This document shows positions 27,247 through 34,948 of a stretch of DNA of 64,000 nt, piece after piece. The stretch spans positions 3,913,001-3,977,000 of the forward strand of contig NZ_CP116339.1 of NCBI RefSeq assembly GCF_028198165.1. Direction: 5' to 3'. The position numbers and the translations under genes are program-made. The notes under the pieces are model-generated. The model was not told the origin of the DNA, did no database searches, and was given only the letters and a program-made list of their open reading frames with translations. Source of the DNA: Pseudoxanthomonas sp. JBR18. GTDB lineage: Bacteria > Pseudomonadota > Gammaproteobacteria > Xanthomonadales > Xanthomonadaceae. The number at the start of each line of letters is the position of its first letter. The stretch's first letter is position 1.

Positions 27247-28326
27247 TTGAACATTCCCAAGAAATCCGTCCGTCGCAAGGGCCGCGCCACCACCATCGAC
27301 GAGGTCGCCGTGCTGGCCAAGGTGTCGCCGATGACGGTCTCGCGTGTGGTCAACGGCAAGGGCAATGTCCGCGAGGCCACCCGTGCCCGGGTGCTGCGCG
27401 CCGTGGACAAGCTGGGTTACACGCCCAACCTGGCCGCCAGCACGCTCGCGGCTGCTCAGAACACGCGCATCGCGTTGATCTACACCAATCCCAGCGGCGC
27501 CTACCTCCGTGAACTGCTGGTGGGCGTGCTGCACGTCGCCTCGCGGACCGCCATCCAGCTGGTCATCGACTACTGGGACGGCCTCGACCCGGAAGGCGAG
27601 CGGCTTGCCGCCCGCCGCCTGGCCCGCGGGGTATCCGGCGTCATCCTGCCGCCGCCGCTGTGCGAGTCCGAAGCCGCCGTACACGAATTGGTGCGGGCCA
27701 AGGTGCCCGTGGTGGCCATCGCCTCGGGACGCTTCAGTGACCGCATCAGCTGCGTGCGCATCGACGAATTCGGCGCCGCGCGCGAGATGACCGAGCACCT
27801 GATCGCCGCCGGCCACCGGCGCATCGGCTACATCCGCGGCCGTAGCGACATGACCGCCAGCGAGCATCGCTTCGAGGGTTTTCGCGCCGCGCTCGATGCG
27901 GCGGGCATTCCCTTGGACCGACATCTGGTGCAGCCCGGCGAGTACACCTATCGCTCCGGCATGCTGGCCGCGGAAAAGCTCCTGTCCCGCCGCATCCCGC
28001 CCACCGCCATTTTCGCCAGCAACGACGACATGGCCGCCGCTGCGGTGTCGGTGGCCCATCGGCGCGGACTCGACGTGCCGCGCGACCTGTCGGTGGTGGG
28101 CTTCGATGACAGCTCCTCGGCCACGACGGTGTGGCCGGAACTGACCACGGTTCGCCAACCGATCGAGACCATGGCCGACTCGGCCGTGGACATTCTGCTG
28201 CGCAGCATCCGCAGCGGCGAGTCCAGCGAACGCAACATCGTCAACGAAGTCTTCGCCCATCAACTGGTGCAACGTCAGTCGGTGGCACCGCCGCTCGACG
28301 CGGCGGTCCCCAAGGGCGGCAAGTAG
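27247..28326 (+). CDS. LacI-family repressor, probable XylR of the xylan regulon
   Basis: Transcriptional repressor, 359 residues. The N-terminal helix-turn-helix (TIDEVAVLAKVSPMTVSRVVNG, residues ~16-37) and hinge (YTPNLAASTLA) are typical, followed by a periplasmic-binding-like effector domain (VGFDDSSSATTVWPELTTVRQP near the C-terminus). The start is TTG at 27247 with GGAAGG about 8 bases upstream; no ATG fits. It lies between the GH67 operon (divergent) and xylA (convergent). Three palindromic TGATAGCGCTA-type operators in this window are the expected targets. The inducer is probably xylose or a xylo-oligosaccharide, by analogy with XylR of X. campestris; this is inference. Confidence 0.9.
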   Translation: MNIPKKSVRRKGRATTIDEVAVLAKVSPMTVSRVVNGKGNVREATRARVLRAVDKLGYTPNLAASTLAAAQNTRIALIYTNPSGAYLRELLVGVLHVASRTAIQLVIDYWDGLDPEGERLAARRLARGVSGVILPPPLCESEAAVHELVRAKVPVVAIASGRFSDRISCVRIDEFGAAREMTEHLIAAGHRRIGYIRGRSDMTASEHRFEGFRAALDAAGIPLDRHLVQPGEYTYRSGMLAAEKLLSRRIPPTAIFASNDDMAAAAVSVAHRRGLDVPRDLSVVGFDDSSSATTVWPELTTVRQPIETMADSAVDILLRSIRSGESSERNIVNEVFAHQLVQRQSVAPPLDAAVPKGGK

Positions 28327-28356
28327 CGAAAGCGCCATGGCCGCTCCCTGCAACGC

Positions 28357-29694
28357 TCAGCGCAGCAGGTATTGGTTGACCAGGTTTTCGTAGGCTTCCT
28401 GACGGCCGCTGGTCTGCGCCGGCTCGCCGTTGCCGCGTGCGTGCTCTGCCAGTGCGGCCAGATCCAGCTTGCCCGACGCGAAATCCGCACCGGCGCCGCT
28501 GTCGAAGCTGGCATAGCGTTCCTTGCGCCAGGCTTCCAGCGGCGAGGACTCCAGCAGGGCATGAGCCACCTCCAGGCCGCGTGCGAACGCATCCATGCCG
28601 CCAATGTGCGCGATGAACAGGTCCTGCGGATCGGTCGACTCACGCCGCACCTTGGCGTCGAAGTTGAGCCCGCCCGGCGCCAGGCCACCCTGGCGCAGCA
28701 CCACCAGCATGGCACCCACGGTGTCGTACAGGTCGCTGGGGAACTGGTCGGTGTCCCAGCCGTTCTGCGGGTTGCCGCGGTTGGCGTCGATGCTGCCCAG
28801 CATGCCGGCATCGGAGGCCACCTGAAGGTCATGCTCGAAGCTGTGTCCGCTCAGGGTGGCGTGGTTGGCCTCGATGTTGAGCTTGAAGTCCTGGTCCAGG
28901 CCGTGCTGGCGCAGGAAGCCGATCACCGTGGCGCTGTCGAAGTCGTACTGGTGCTTCATCGGCTCCATCGGCTTGGGCTCGATCAGGAAGTTGCCCTTGA
29001 AGCCAATGCTGCGACCGTAGTCGCGGGCCATGGTCAAAAAGCGCGCCATGTTGTCCTGCTCGCGCTTCATGTTGGTGTTGTGCAGGCAGGCATAGCCTTC
29101 GCGGCCGCCCCAGAACACGTAGTTCTCGCCGCCCAGTTCCACCGTGGCCTCGATGGCCGCCTTGACCTGCACGCCGGCGCGCGCGACCACATTGAAATCC
29201 GGGTTGGTCGACGCGCCATTCATGTAGCGCGGGTGGCTGAACAGGTTGGCCGTGCCCCACAGCAGCTTCATGCCGCTGGCGTCCTGGCGCCGCTTGGCCT
29301 GGGCCACCATGTGCTTGAGGTTGGCCTCGTACTCACCGATGTCTTCGGCATCGGGCGACAGGTCGATATCGTGAAAGCAGTAGTACGGCACGCCGAGCTT
29401 GGTGAAGAACTCGAACGCCGCGTCGGCCTTGGCCTCGGTGCGCTCCAGGGGCTTGCCGGGCGCATCCCACGGATAGTTGCGGCTGCCCGGGCCAAACGGA
29501 TCGGCGCCGTTGCCGCAGAAGCTGTGCCAATAGCACACCGCAAAGCGCAGGTGCTCGGCCATGGTCTTGCCGCCGAGCTTCTTGCCCGCGTCATAGACCT
29601 TGAAGGCCAGCGGGTTGTCCGAGCCCAGCCCTTCGAAGGGGATCGAGCCGATGCCGGGGAAGTATTCTTTGGCGCCAATCAGGATGTTGCTCAT
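28357..29694 (-). CDS. xylA: Xylose isomerase
   Basis: Converts D-xylose to D-xylulose in the cytoplasm with two divalent metals. At 445 residues it is the long class II type. Visible motifs: FCFHDIDL-like segment [12 protein letters not shown] (catalytic His), VFWGGREGY (metal-binding Glu region), [17 protein letters not shown] and [20 protein letters not shown] (metal-binding Asp/His residues). It is 32 bases downstream of xylB on the same strand, so the two form an operon controlled by the operator in front of xylB. It converges with the LacI gene. Confidence 0.97.
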   Translation of the reverse strand: MSNILIGAKEYFPGIGSIPFEGLGSDNPLAFKVYDAGKKLGGKTMAEHLRFAVCYWHSFCGNGADPFGPGSRNYPWDAPGKPLERTEAKADAAFEFFTKLGVPYYCFHDIDLSPDAEDIGEYEANLKHMVAQAKRRQDASGMKLLWGTANLFSHPRYMNGASTNPDFNVVARAGVQVKAAIEATVELGGENYVFWGGREGYACLHNTNMKREQDNMARFLTMARDYGRSIGFKGNFLIEPKPMEPMKHQYDFDSATVIGFLRQHGLDQDFKLNIEANHATLSGHSFEHDLQVASDAGMLGSIDANRGNPQNGWDTDQFPSDLYDTVGAMLVVLRQGGLAPGGLNFDAKVRRESTDPQDLFIAHIGGMDAFARGLEVAHALLESSPLEAWRKERYASFDSGAGADFASGKLDLAALAEHARGNGEPAQTSGRQEAYENLVNQYLLR

Positions 29695-29726
29695 GTCCGT
29701 ATCCTCGTGTTCTTAGGGGAATGCCA

Positions 29727-31208
29727 TCAGGCGTCGCGCGGGCTGATCGCCCGCAGATTTGAAAGGAAGTGCTGGTAGGCATCCCGATACGCTTTCGCGC
29801 GGCCCGGGTCGGGCTGTGTGGACAGGGAGGCATCCACCTGCAGATGCTCCAGCACCACCGTCGCGAGTTCGTCGTCGCCATCGCCGCAGGCCCACAGCGC
29901 CTGCAACGCCGCGCCAAACGCCGCGCCTTCGGGCTGGTTGGGCACGTGTACCGGCAGTTCGAATACATCGGCCACCATCTGGCGCCACTGCGCGCTCTTG
30001 CTGCCGCCACCAGTGAGCAGGATCGTGTCGAACTGCAGTCCGGCGTCGACGAAGGCGTCAAAGCCATAGCGAATGCTGAAGGTGGCCCCTTCCATGGCGG
30101 CGCGATACATGTGCGCGGCGGTGCCGTTGTGAGGATTCATGCCGAACAGGCAGCCGCGCGCCTGCGGTAGGTCCGGCGTCCGCTCGCCGTTGAGGAAGGG
30201 CAACATCGATAGGCCGTCGGCACCCGGTGCCGTGCCTGCGATCGCGTCCTCGCACTGTGCGCGGCTCATGCCGAACATGCGCATGACATGTTCGGTGGCC
30301 ACGGTGCAGTTCATGGTGCAGATCAGGGGCAGCCAGCCGCCACTGGACGAGCAGAACGCGGCCCAGCGCGCCGCTTGATCCACCACGGGCCGGTCGGCAT
30401 ACGCGAACAGGGTGCCCGACGTGCCCAGACTCATGGTCAGCCGTCCCAACGTGACATTGCCCGTCCCAATGGCCGCCATCATGTTGTCGCCACCGCCGGT
30501 GGTCACGCGCACATCGCCCGGCAACCCCAGTGCGCTGGCGGCGGAGGCGGAAAGCGGGAACGTGGTCCCCGCCTCGACCAGGGCTGGCAGGGCCTGGCGC
30601 AGATCGCGCTCCGGATCGATGGCACGCAGCATCTCCTGTGACCACGTGCGGGTGCGCACATCCAGCCAACCGGTGCCCGATGCATCGCCGGCCTCCATGA
30701 ATCGCTCGCCGGTGAGCCAGAAGTTGATGTAGTCATGCGGCAGCAGCACGGTGGCCATGGCCGCATAGGCCTCCGGCCGGTGCTGGCGTGTCCAAAGCAA
30801 TTTGGAGGCCGTGTAGCCGGTCAAGACCGGGTTGCCGGCGAGCGCGACACTGCCCTGCGCGCCGCCCAGCGCGTCCATGATCTCCTTGCACTGCGCGTGG
30901 GTGCTCGTATCGCACCACAGCTTCACCGGCGCGGTGACCTGGCCATCGGCCGCGACCGGGACAAAGCCGTGCTGCTGCCCCGAGACCGCGATCCCCCGCA
31001 CGCGATCGCGCAGTTCCGGCGCGACGGCGCCGAAGCAGTCGATGATGCCGTCGATCCACCACTGCGCCAGCTGCTCACGGGTTCCGTCGTCTTCACTGAT
31101 CAGCTCCAGCGCAGACGAGGTGGTGGCCACCACTTCACGCAACTTGGGGTCGTAGACCACCAGCTTCACGCTCTGCGTGCCCACGTCCAGGCCGACATAC
31201 AGGCTCAT
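29727..31208 (-). CDS. xylB: Xylulokinase
   Basis: Phosphorylates D-xylulose to D-xylulose-5-phosphate, the entry to the pentose phosphate pathway. The 493-residue protein of the FGGY kinase family starts MSLYVGLDVGTQSVKLVVYD (phosphate-binding loop) and has SGQQHGFVP, TGYTASKLLW and the late ATP-binding ILLTGGGSKSAQWRQMVADV. The ATG at 31208 is the only start compatible with the family; the open frame upstream is non-homologous and crosses the operator. The operator at 31256-31269 lies 48 bp upstream, so this is the promoter-proximal gene of xylB-xylA. Confidence 0.96.
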   Translation of the reverse strand: MSLYVGLDVGTQSVKLVVYDPKLREVVATTSSALELISEDDGTREQLAQWWIDGIIDCFGAVAPELRDRVRGIAVSGQQHGFVPVAADGQVTAPVKLWCDTSTHAQCKEIMDALGGAQGSVALAGNPVLTGYTASKLLWTRQHRPEAYAAMATVLLPHDYINFWLTGERFMEAGDASGTGWLDVRTRTWSQEMLRAIDPERDLRQALPALVEAGTTFPLSASAASALGLPGDVRVTTGGGDNMMAAIGTGNVTLGRLTMSLGTSGTLFAYADRPVVDQAARWAAFCSSSGGWLPLICTMNCTVATEHVMRMFGMSRAQCEDAIAGTAPGADGLSMLPFLNGERTPDLPQARGCLFGMNPHNGTAAHMYRAAMEGATFSIRYGFDAFVDAGLQFDTILLTGGGSKSAQWRQMVADVFELPVHVPNQPEGAAFGAALQALWACGDGDDELATVVLEHLQVDASLSTQPDPGRAKAYRDAYQHFLSNLRAISPRDA

Positions 31209-31255
31209 GCCATCTCGCCCTTCTGCCCGATCGAAATGCCCCTCGCCCGGAAAAC

Positions 31256-31269
31256 TGTTAGCGCTATCA
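31256..31269 (-). promoter_or_regulatory. LacI-type operator (xyl-box) upstream of xylB
   Basis: TGATAGCGCTAACA on the minus strand, identical in sequence and orientation to the operator of the TonB receptor. It lies 48 bp upstream of the xylB start codon, a position suited to blocking the promoter. Confidence 0.85.
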
Positions 31270-31867
31270 TTTGCTCCTCCAAAAAAAGACGGAAAGACCT
31301 GCCATCCGCCGCGGATCGATACTTGCCAAGACGCGACTCTAAGCAAGAAGCCGGCAAAAGCCATGCTGCAGCGCGCCAACCGCGCTTGGTGGCCCTTCCG
31401 CTTGGGCCCGGGTAGAACAGCGCCGTTCGACCCGTCCACCGCATCAGCCGCGGATCGACGTCATGACCCCATCGGATCTGATCGAGCCTCTCAATCCAGG
31501 GCGGGCACGGCATGCAACGCCCGAAAGAATTCGGATTCGTTCACGTGCCGAATTCAGCGTGCTTGCCGTGACCGGGGCGGAAGGTGCGCGAAGAATGCAA
31601 TGGCTCAAGCCGGGCAGCGCGTTCCCGCGGGCCCGGCTGCTAAAGCTGCCCTTGATGGACGCCATGCGTTCGGCAGCAGATGTCCATCGAGCACCGAGTC
31701 GTCGAAGCGGATGTCCAAGTCCTGCCCGCCTTCCATCGGCTATCCAGGCGTTAGCCGGGGAACGCGGAAAGCGACCTCGACACGGGCGGGAATGCTCAGA
31801 GATGGCTGGACGGCATTGTGCAATTTGATCAGAATATTACCCGATTCGGCCAGCGGCCTCACCTCCA
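31270..31867. other. Gene-free stretch between the xylan locus and the accessory cluster
   Basis: About 600 bases with no credible gene. Minus-strand reading gives short coding-like pieces interrupted by stops (for example GGQDLDIRFDDSVLDGHLLP near 31.7 kb), which could be the remains of a decayed gene. A 121-codon plus-strand frame here is rich in Arg and Pro and has no family look. The promoter of the AraC gene must lie at the right end. Confidence 0.35.
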
Positions 31868-32740
31868 ATGCGAGGATCAACACACACCATGTCCAGTGTT
31901 GCCATTAGTGACGTGATTGTGCCCAGGGACGTCGACAGCGTCCCTCGCCCCGTCGTGGCCTTGAGCGCCACATCGGTGACAAAGGACTGGGAGAATGCGC
32001 AGCATCGGCACCACAAGGCGCAGCTGATCTACTCCGTTCGCGGCGTCCTGAACTGCGAAATCGAAGACGGTGTCTGGATCGTGCCGCCGCAGTGCGCGAT
32101 ATGGATACCGGGAGACCTGTCCCACGCGGCGCGGGGTGCGGGTGAGACGGAATGCTATTGCCTGTTCGTCGAGCCAGACGCCGCACCGGATCTTCCGAAA
32201 ACCTGCTGCACGATTTCGGTATCGCCCTTGCTCCGCGAGTTGCTATTGAAGGTCGCCGGCTTTCCTGAGCTATACGCACTGGGGGGACGGGAAGACCGAT
32301 TGATTGCCGCGTTACTCGATGAGTTGGTGGCAGCGCCGGTGGAAGACCTGCATCTGCCCATGCCGCGCGACCCACGGTTGCGCCGCCTCGCCGAAATGAT
32401 GCTGGCCGATCCCACGGACAAGACCTCAAAGGCCGATTGGGCTATCCGCATTGGCATGAGTGAGCGAAGCATGAGCCGTCTCTTGCTGCACGAAATTGGA
32501 ATGAGCTTCGGGCGCTGGCGTCGGCAACTGCATGTAATTCTTGCGCTTCAACGCTTGACCAAGGGCGAGAGCGTGCAAACCGTGGCCTTGGAACTGGGGT
32601 ACGAGAACGCCAGCGGGTTCGTGACCATGTTCCGCAAGGCGGTGGGCAAGCCTCCTGCACGTTATCTCTCGGAACGCGTGAGCGGCAGGGAGCTTGCTTC
32701 CGTGCCTGGCATCATGCTTCCCGATGAAATCTCCTCCTGA
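31868..32740 (+). CDS. AraC-family transcriptional regulator
   Basis: Regulator of 290 residues with an N-terminal cupin-type sensor (about 20-130: HRHHKAQLIYSVRG, PPQCAIWIPGDLSHAARG) and a C-terminal double helix-turn-helix ending LELGYENASGFVTMFRKAVGKPPARYL. It belongs to the AraC group with a short AraC-binding domain, often local activators or repressors of efflux genes. It faces the Fur-like gene, and its most likely targets are the RND operon or receptor next door; no binding site can be assigned. Start is uncertain: ATG at 31868 or 31889 (MSSVAIS), both without a good Shine-Dalgarno. Confidence 0.85.
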   Translation: MRGSTHTMSSVAISDVIVPRDVDSVPRPVVALSATSVTKDWENAQHRHHKAQLIYSVRGVLNCEIEDGVWIVPPQCAIWIPGDLSHAARGAGETECYCLFVEPDAAPDLPKTCCTISVSPLLRELLLKVAGFPELYALGGREDRLIAALLDELVAAPVEDLHLPMPRDPRLRRLAEMMLADPTDKTSKADWAIRIGMSERSMSRLLLHEIGMSFGRWRRQLHVILALQRLTKGESVQTVALELGYENASGFVTMFRKAVGKPPARYLSERVSGRELASVPGIMLPDEISS

Positions 32741-32745
32741 CGGGA

Positions 32746-33354
32746 TCAGGCTGTCCTGGCTCGGGACAAGCGGCCACCCTCCATCGTCAGTTGACCTCCC
32801 TTGCGGAGCTGCCGACATTTCGCACACGTCGTGGTGATGGTAAAGACCGACTCCTCGTCGATGGCAAAGCCCTCCGCGGATGCCAGCGACCGCAGGTGTT
32901 CACGCAACGCCAAGTCTTCGATGAAGACCAGCCGCGCGCCACAATGACATCGAAGTGTGCCGCACTGTTCGTTCGACGCCTTCGGCTTGATTGCATAGAA
33001 CGCCCGCCCACGCGCGCCTTCCGTGCGAATCAACAATCCAGCAGCACATAAATCATTCAGAGCCCGGTAGATCGATCCCAGCGTGAGCCTTTTGAATTGT
33101 GTGCCGAGGATAAGATACGTCTGACTGGCATCGAGACAGCTCGGGGCTGCCCTCTCCAAGGCACTCAACACACTGGCACGAGTGACCGTCGCGCGCAGCC
33201 CGGTAGCCGCCAAACGTTGTTCCTGAGACAACGGCGGCGATCTGGCATCGTCACGGACTTTCGCAGCCTGTTTGTGTTTGCCTGATGGCAGCTTCTTGCT
33301 ACCGAATGATGCAATCAAGTCAACGATCCGACGCGAGTCATCGTGCGGCTTCAT
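32746..33354 (-). CDS. Divergent Fur-family regulator lacking the usual His metal site
   Basis: Fur/Zur-like DNA-binding protein of 202 residues, with an unusually long N-terminus (about 50 residues ahead of the winged helix). The DNA-binding part is clear: GLRATVTRASVLSALE (52-67) and LTLGSIYRALNDLCAAGLLIR (90-110). The region that in Fur and Zur reads HHDH is here ASNEQCGTLRCHCGA (127-140), with no His sensor cluster but Cys131, 136 and 138; Cys177 and 180 form the second CxxC. It may bind zinc structurally and sense something else. The ATG at 33354 has AAGGA 8 bases upstream. It is next to an RND pump and a siderophore receptor, which it may control. Confidence 0.82.
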   Translation of the reverse strand: MKPHDDSRRIVDLIASFGSKKLPSGKHKQAAKVRDDARSPPLSQEQRLAATGLRATVTRASVLSALERAAPSCLDASQTYLILGTQFKRLTLGSIYRALNDLCAAGLLIRTEGARGRAFYAIKPKASNEQCGTLRCHCGARLVFIEDLALREHLRSLASAEGFAIDEESVFTITTTCAKCRQLRKGGQLTMEGGRLSRARTA

Positions 33355-33453
33355 ATCGTTATTCCTTCGCCATGCCAGACCTCGGCTGTTTCGCAACCCA
33401 AAGCCGCCTGGCTCACGGTTGGTCTGGGCGCCAGCGCAACGGCGACTGCGACG

Positions 33454-34917
33454 TCACCGCCTCGCCGGCGCCTGTCCAAGCGACTGCGACGCGGCCTGTT
33501 CCCATCCGCCACCAAGCGCCTTGAACACACTGATGCGTGCGGAGCCCACTCGCTGGTCGGCCGAAGCCAGCTGCGACTTCGCCTCGATCAAGCTGGTCTG
33601 CGCCACGATCACGTCGAGATAGCTGATGGAGCCGGCCCGGTAGCGCTGGTCAGCCAGCCGGAAGGCGTTTTCGGCCCGGTCACGCGCCTCGACCAGGGCA
33701 TCGCGCTGCTGCATCGCCGCGCGATAGCTGCTCAACGATTGCTCCGACTCTTTCAGTGCGTTCAGCACGGCACCATCGAAACTGGCCAACGATGCTGCGT
33801 CTTGTGCCCGCGCCTGTGCGATACGACTGCGTGCCACGGTCGTATTGGGGAACGTCCAGGAAATCAGCGGACCAACGGAGAACGACCAGGTGCGATTGCC
33901 CTTCAGGGAGTCGTTGCGCAGGTAGTTGCCCGAGGCGCCCAGCGTGACGTGCGGATATAAGTCAGCGACGGCAATGCCGATACGGGCGGTGTCGGCTGCC
34001 AGTTGGCGTTCGGCCTGACGTACGTCAGGCCGACGGCGCAGCAGCGCAGTGCCATCGCCGACCGGCAACGCACCGGCAATCTCGGGCGCCTTGGTGCAGG
34101 TACGCGCGGATTCCGGCACTTGCGAGGGCGTACGACCCATCAACGCGGCTAGCTCGAACAATGCGGCGTCGCGCTGGCCTTGCATTGGCGGCAAGGCGGC
34201 TTGAGCCTGAGCCAGCGTGACGCCAGCGCGCTCCACATCCAGATGCGATGCGGAGCCAGCGCGCTCCTGGCTGCTGACGATATCCATGCTGCGCCTGGCC
34301 AGCGCAATGAAAGAGTTCGCGACGTCGATGGATTCGCCATAGCTGCAAGCGTCCACATAGGCCCGCGTCGTTTCAGCAACGACCACCACCCGGGCGGCAT
34401 CGTAGGCAGCGGCGACTGCCTCGGTGTCGGCACGTGCGGCCTCGATGTCGCGCCTGACCCGGCCGAACAGATCGACCTCATAGGAAACATCGAGCCCGCC
34501 GGTGTAGCTCCACTGTTTGGGAGCTTGGCCGGTGCCCGTCCAGGTGGTCTGGTCGCGTCCGTAGCCTGCGCCTGCCGATAGGTTGGTCGAGGGCAAAAGC
34601 CCGCCGCGCGCTTCCTTGTAGATGGCCCGCGCGCGATCGAGATTGGCCAGTGCCACGCGCAGATTGGTATTGGCTGACAATGCTTCCTGCAACACGTCGT
34701 TGAGTGCGGGATCGTTGTACAGCTTCCACCAGTCGGCGGGCAGCGCTGCGGCGGCATCCGTGTCAGATGATTGGCTGACAAAGGGCCCGGCTGCGGTTTT
34801 CGGCAACGCCGGGGCATGATAGTCAGGGCCACTGGCGCAACCGGCGACGAGCGCAGCGATGGCAGCCGCCAGGGAGGTCGTACGCCACGCACGAAGCGCT
34901 GGCCGGCGCGGAGCCAT
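33454..34917 (-). CDS. Outer-membrane efflux lipoprotein (NodT/OprM family) of an RND pump
   Basis: Trimeric outer-membrane channel that completes the tripartite pump. The 487-residue protein starts at the ATG at 34917 and has a lipoprotein signal peptide with lipobox LVAG-C (Cys27), then two outer-membrane-factor repeats with long coiled helices (for example LRVALANLDRARAIYKEARGG and RARAQDAASLASFDGAVLNA). NodT-type features include the ALLRRRPDVRQAERQLAA segment. It lies 31 bases after the RND permease gene and is the last gene of the MFP-RND-OMF operon. Confidence 0.92.
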   Translation of the reverse strand: MAPRRPALRAWRTTSLAAAIAALVAGCASGPDYHAPALPKTAAGPFVSQSSDTDAAAALPADWWKLYNDPALNDVLQEALSANTNLRVALANLDRARAIYKEARGGLLPSTNLSAGAGYGRDQTTWTGTGQAPKQWSYTGGLDVSYEVDLFGRVRRDIEAARADTEAVAAAYDAARVVVVAETTRAYVDACSYGESIDVANSFIALARRSMDIVSSQERAGSASHLDVERAGVTLAQAQAALPPMQGQRDAALFELAALMGRTPSQVPESARTCTKAPEIAGALPVGDGTALLRRRPDVRQAERQLAADTARIGIAVADLYPHVTLGASGNYLRNDSLKGNRTWSFSVGPLISWTFPNTTVARSRIAQARAQDAASLASFDGAVLNALKESEQSLSSYRAAMQQRDALVEARDRAENAFRLADQRYRAGSISYLDVIVAQTSLIEAKSQLASADQRVGSARISVFKALGGGWEQAASQSLGQAPARR

Positions 34918-34948
34918 AGTCCCTGCTTCAACGTAGAGAGATAGCAAC

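Noticed and set aside
31463..31828. 121-codon plus-strand open frame in the gap before the AraC gene
   Set aside because: Arg/Pro/Ala-rich, no ribosome binding site, no family resemblance; the gap is better described as non-coding or decayed.
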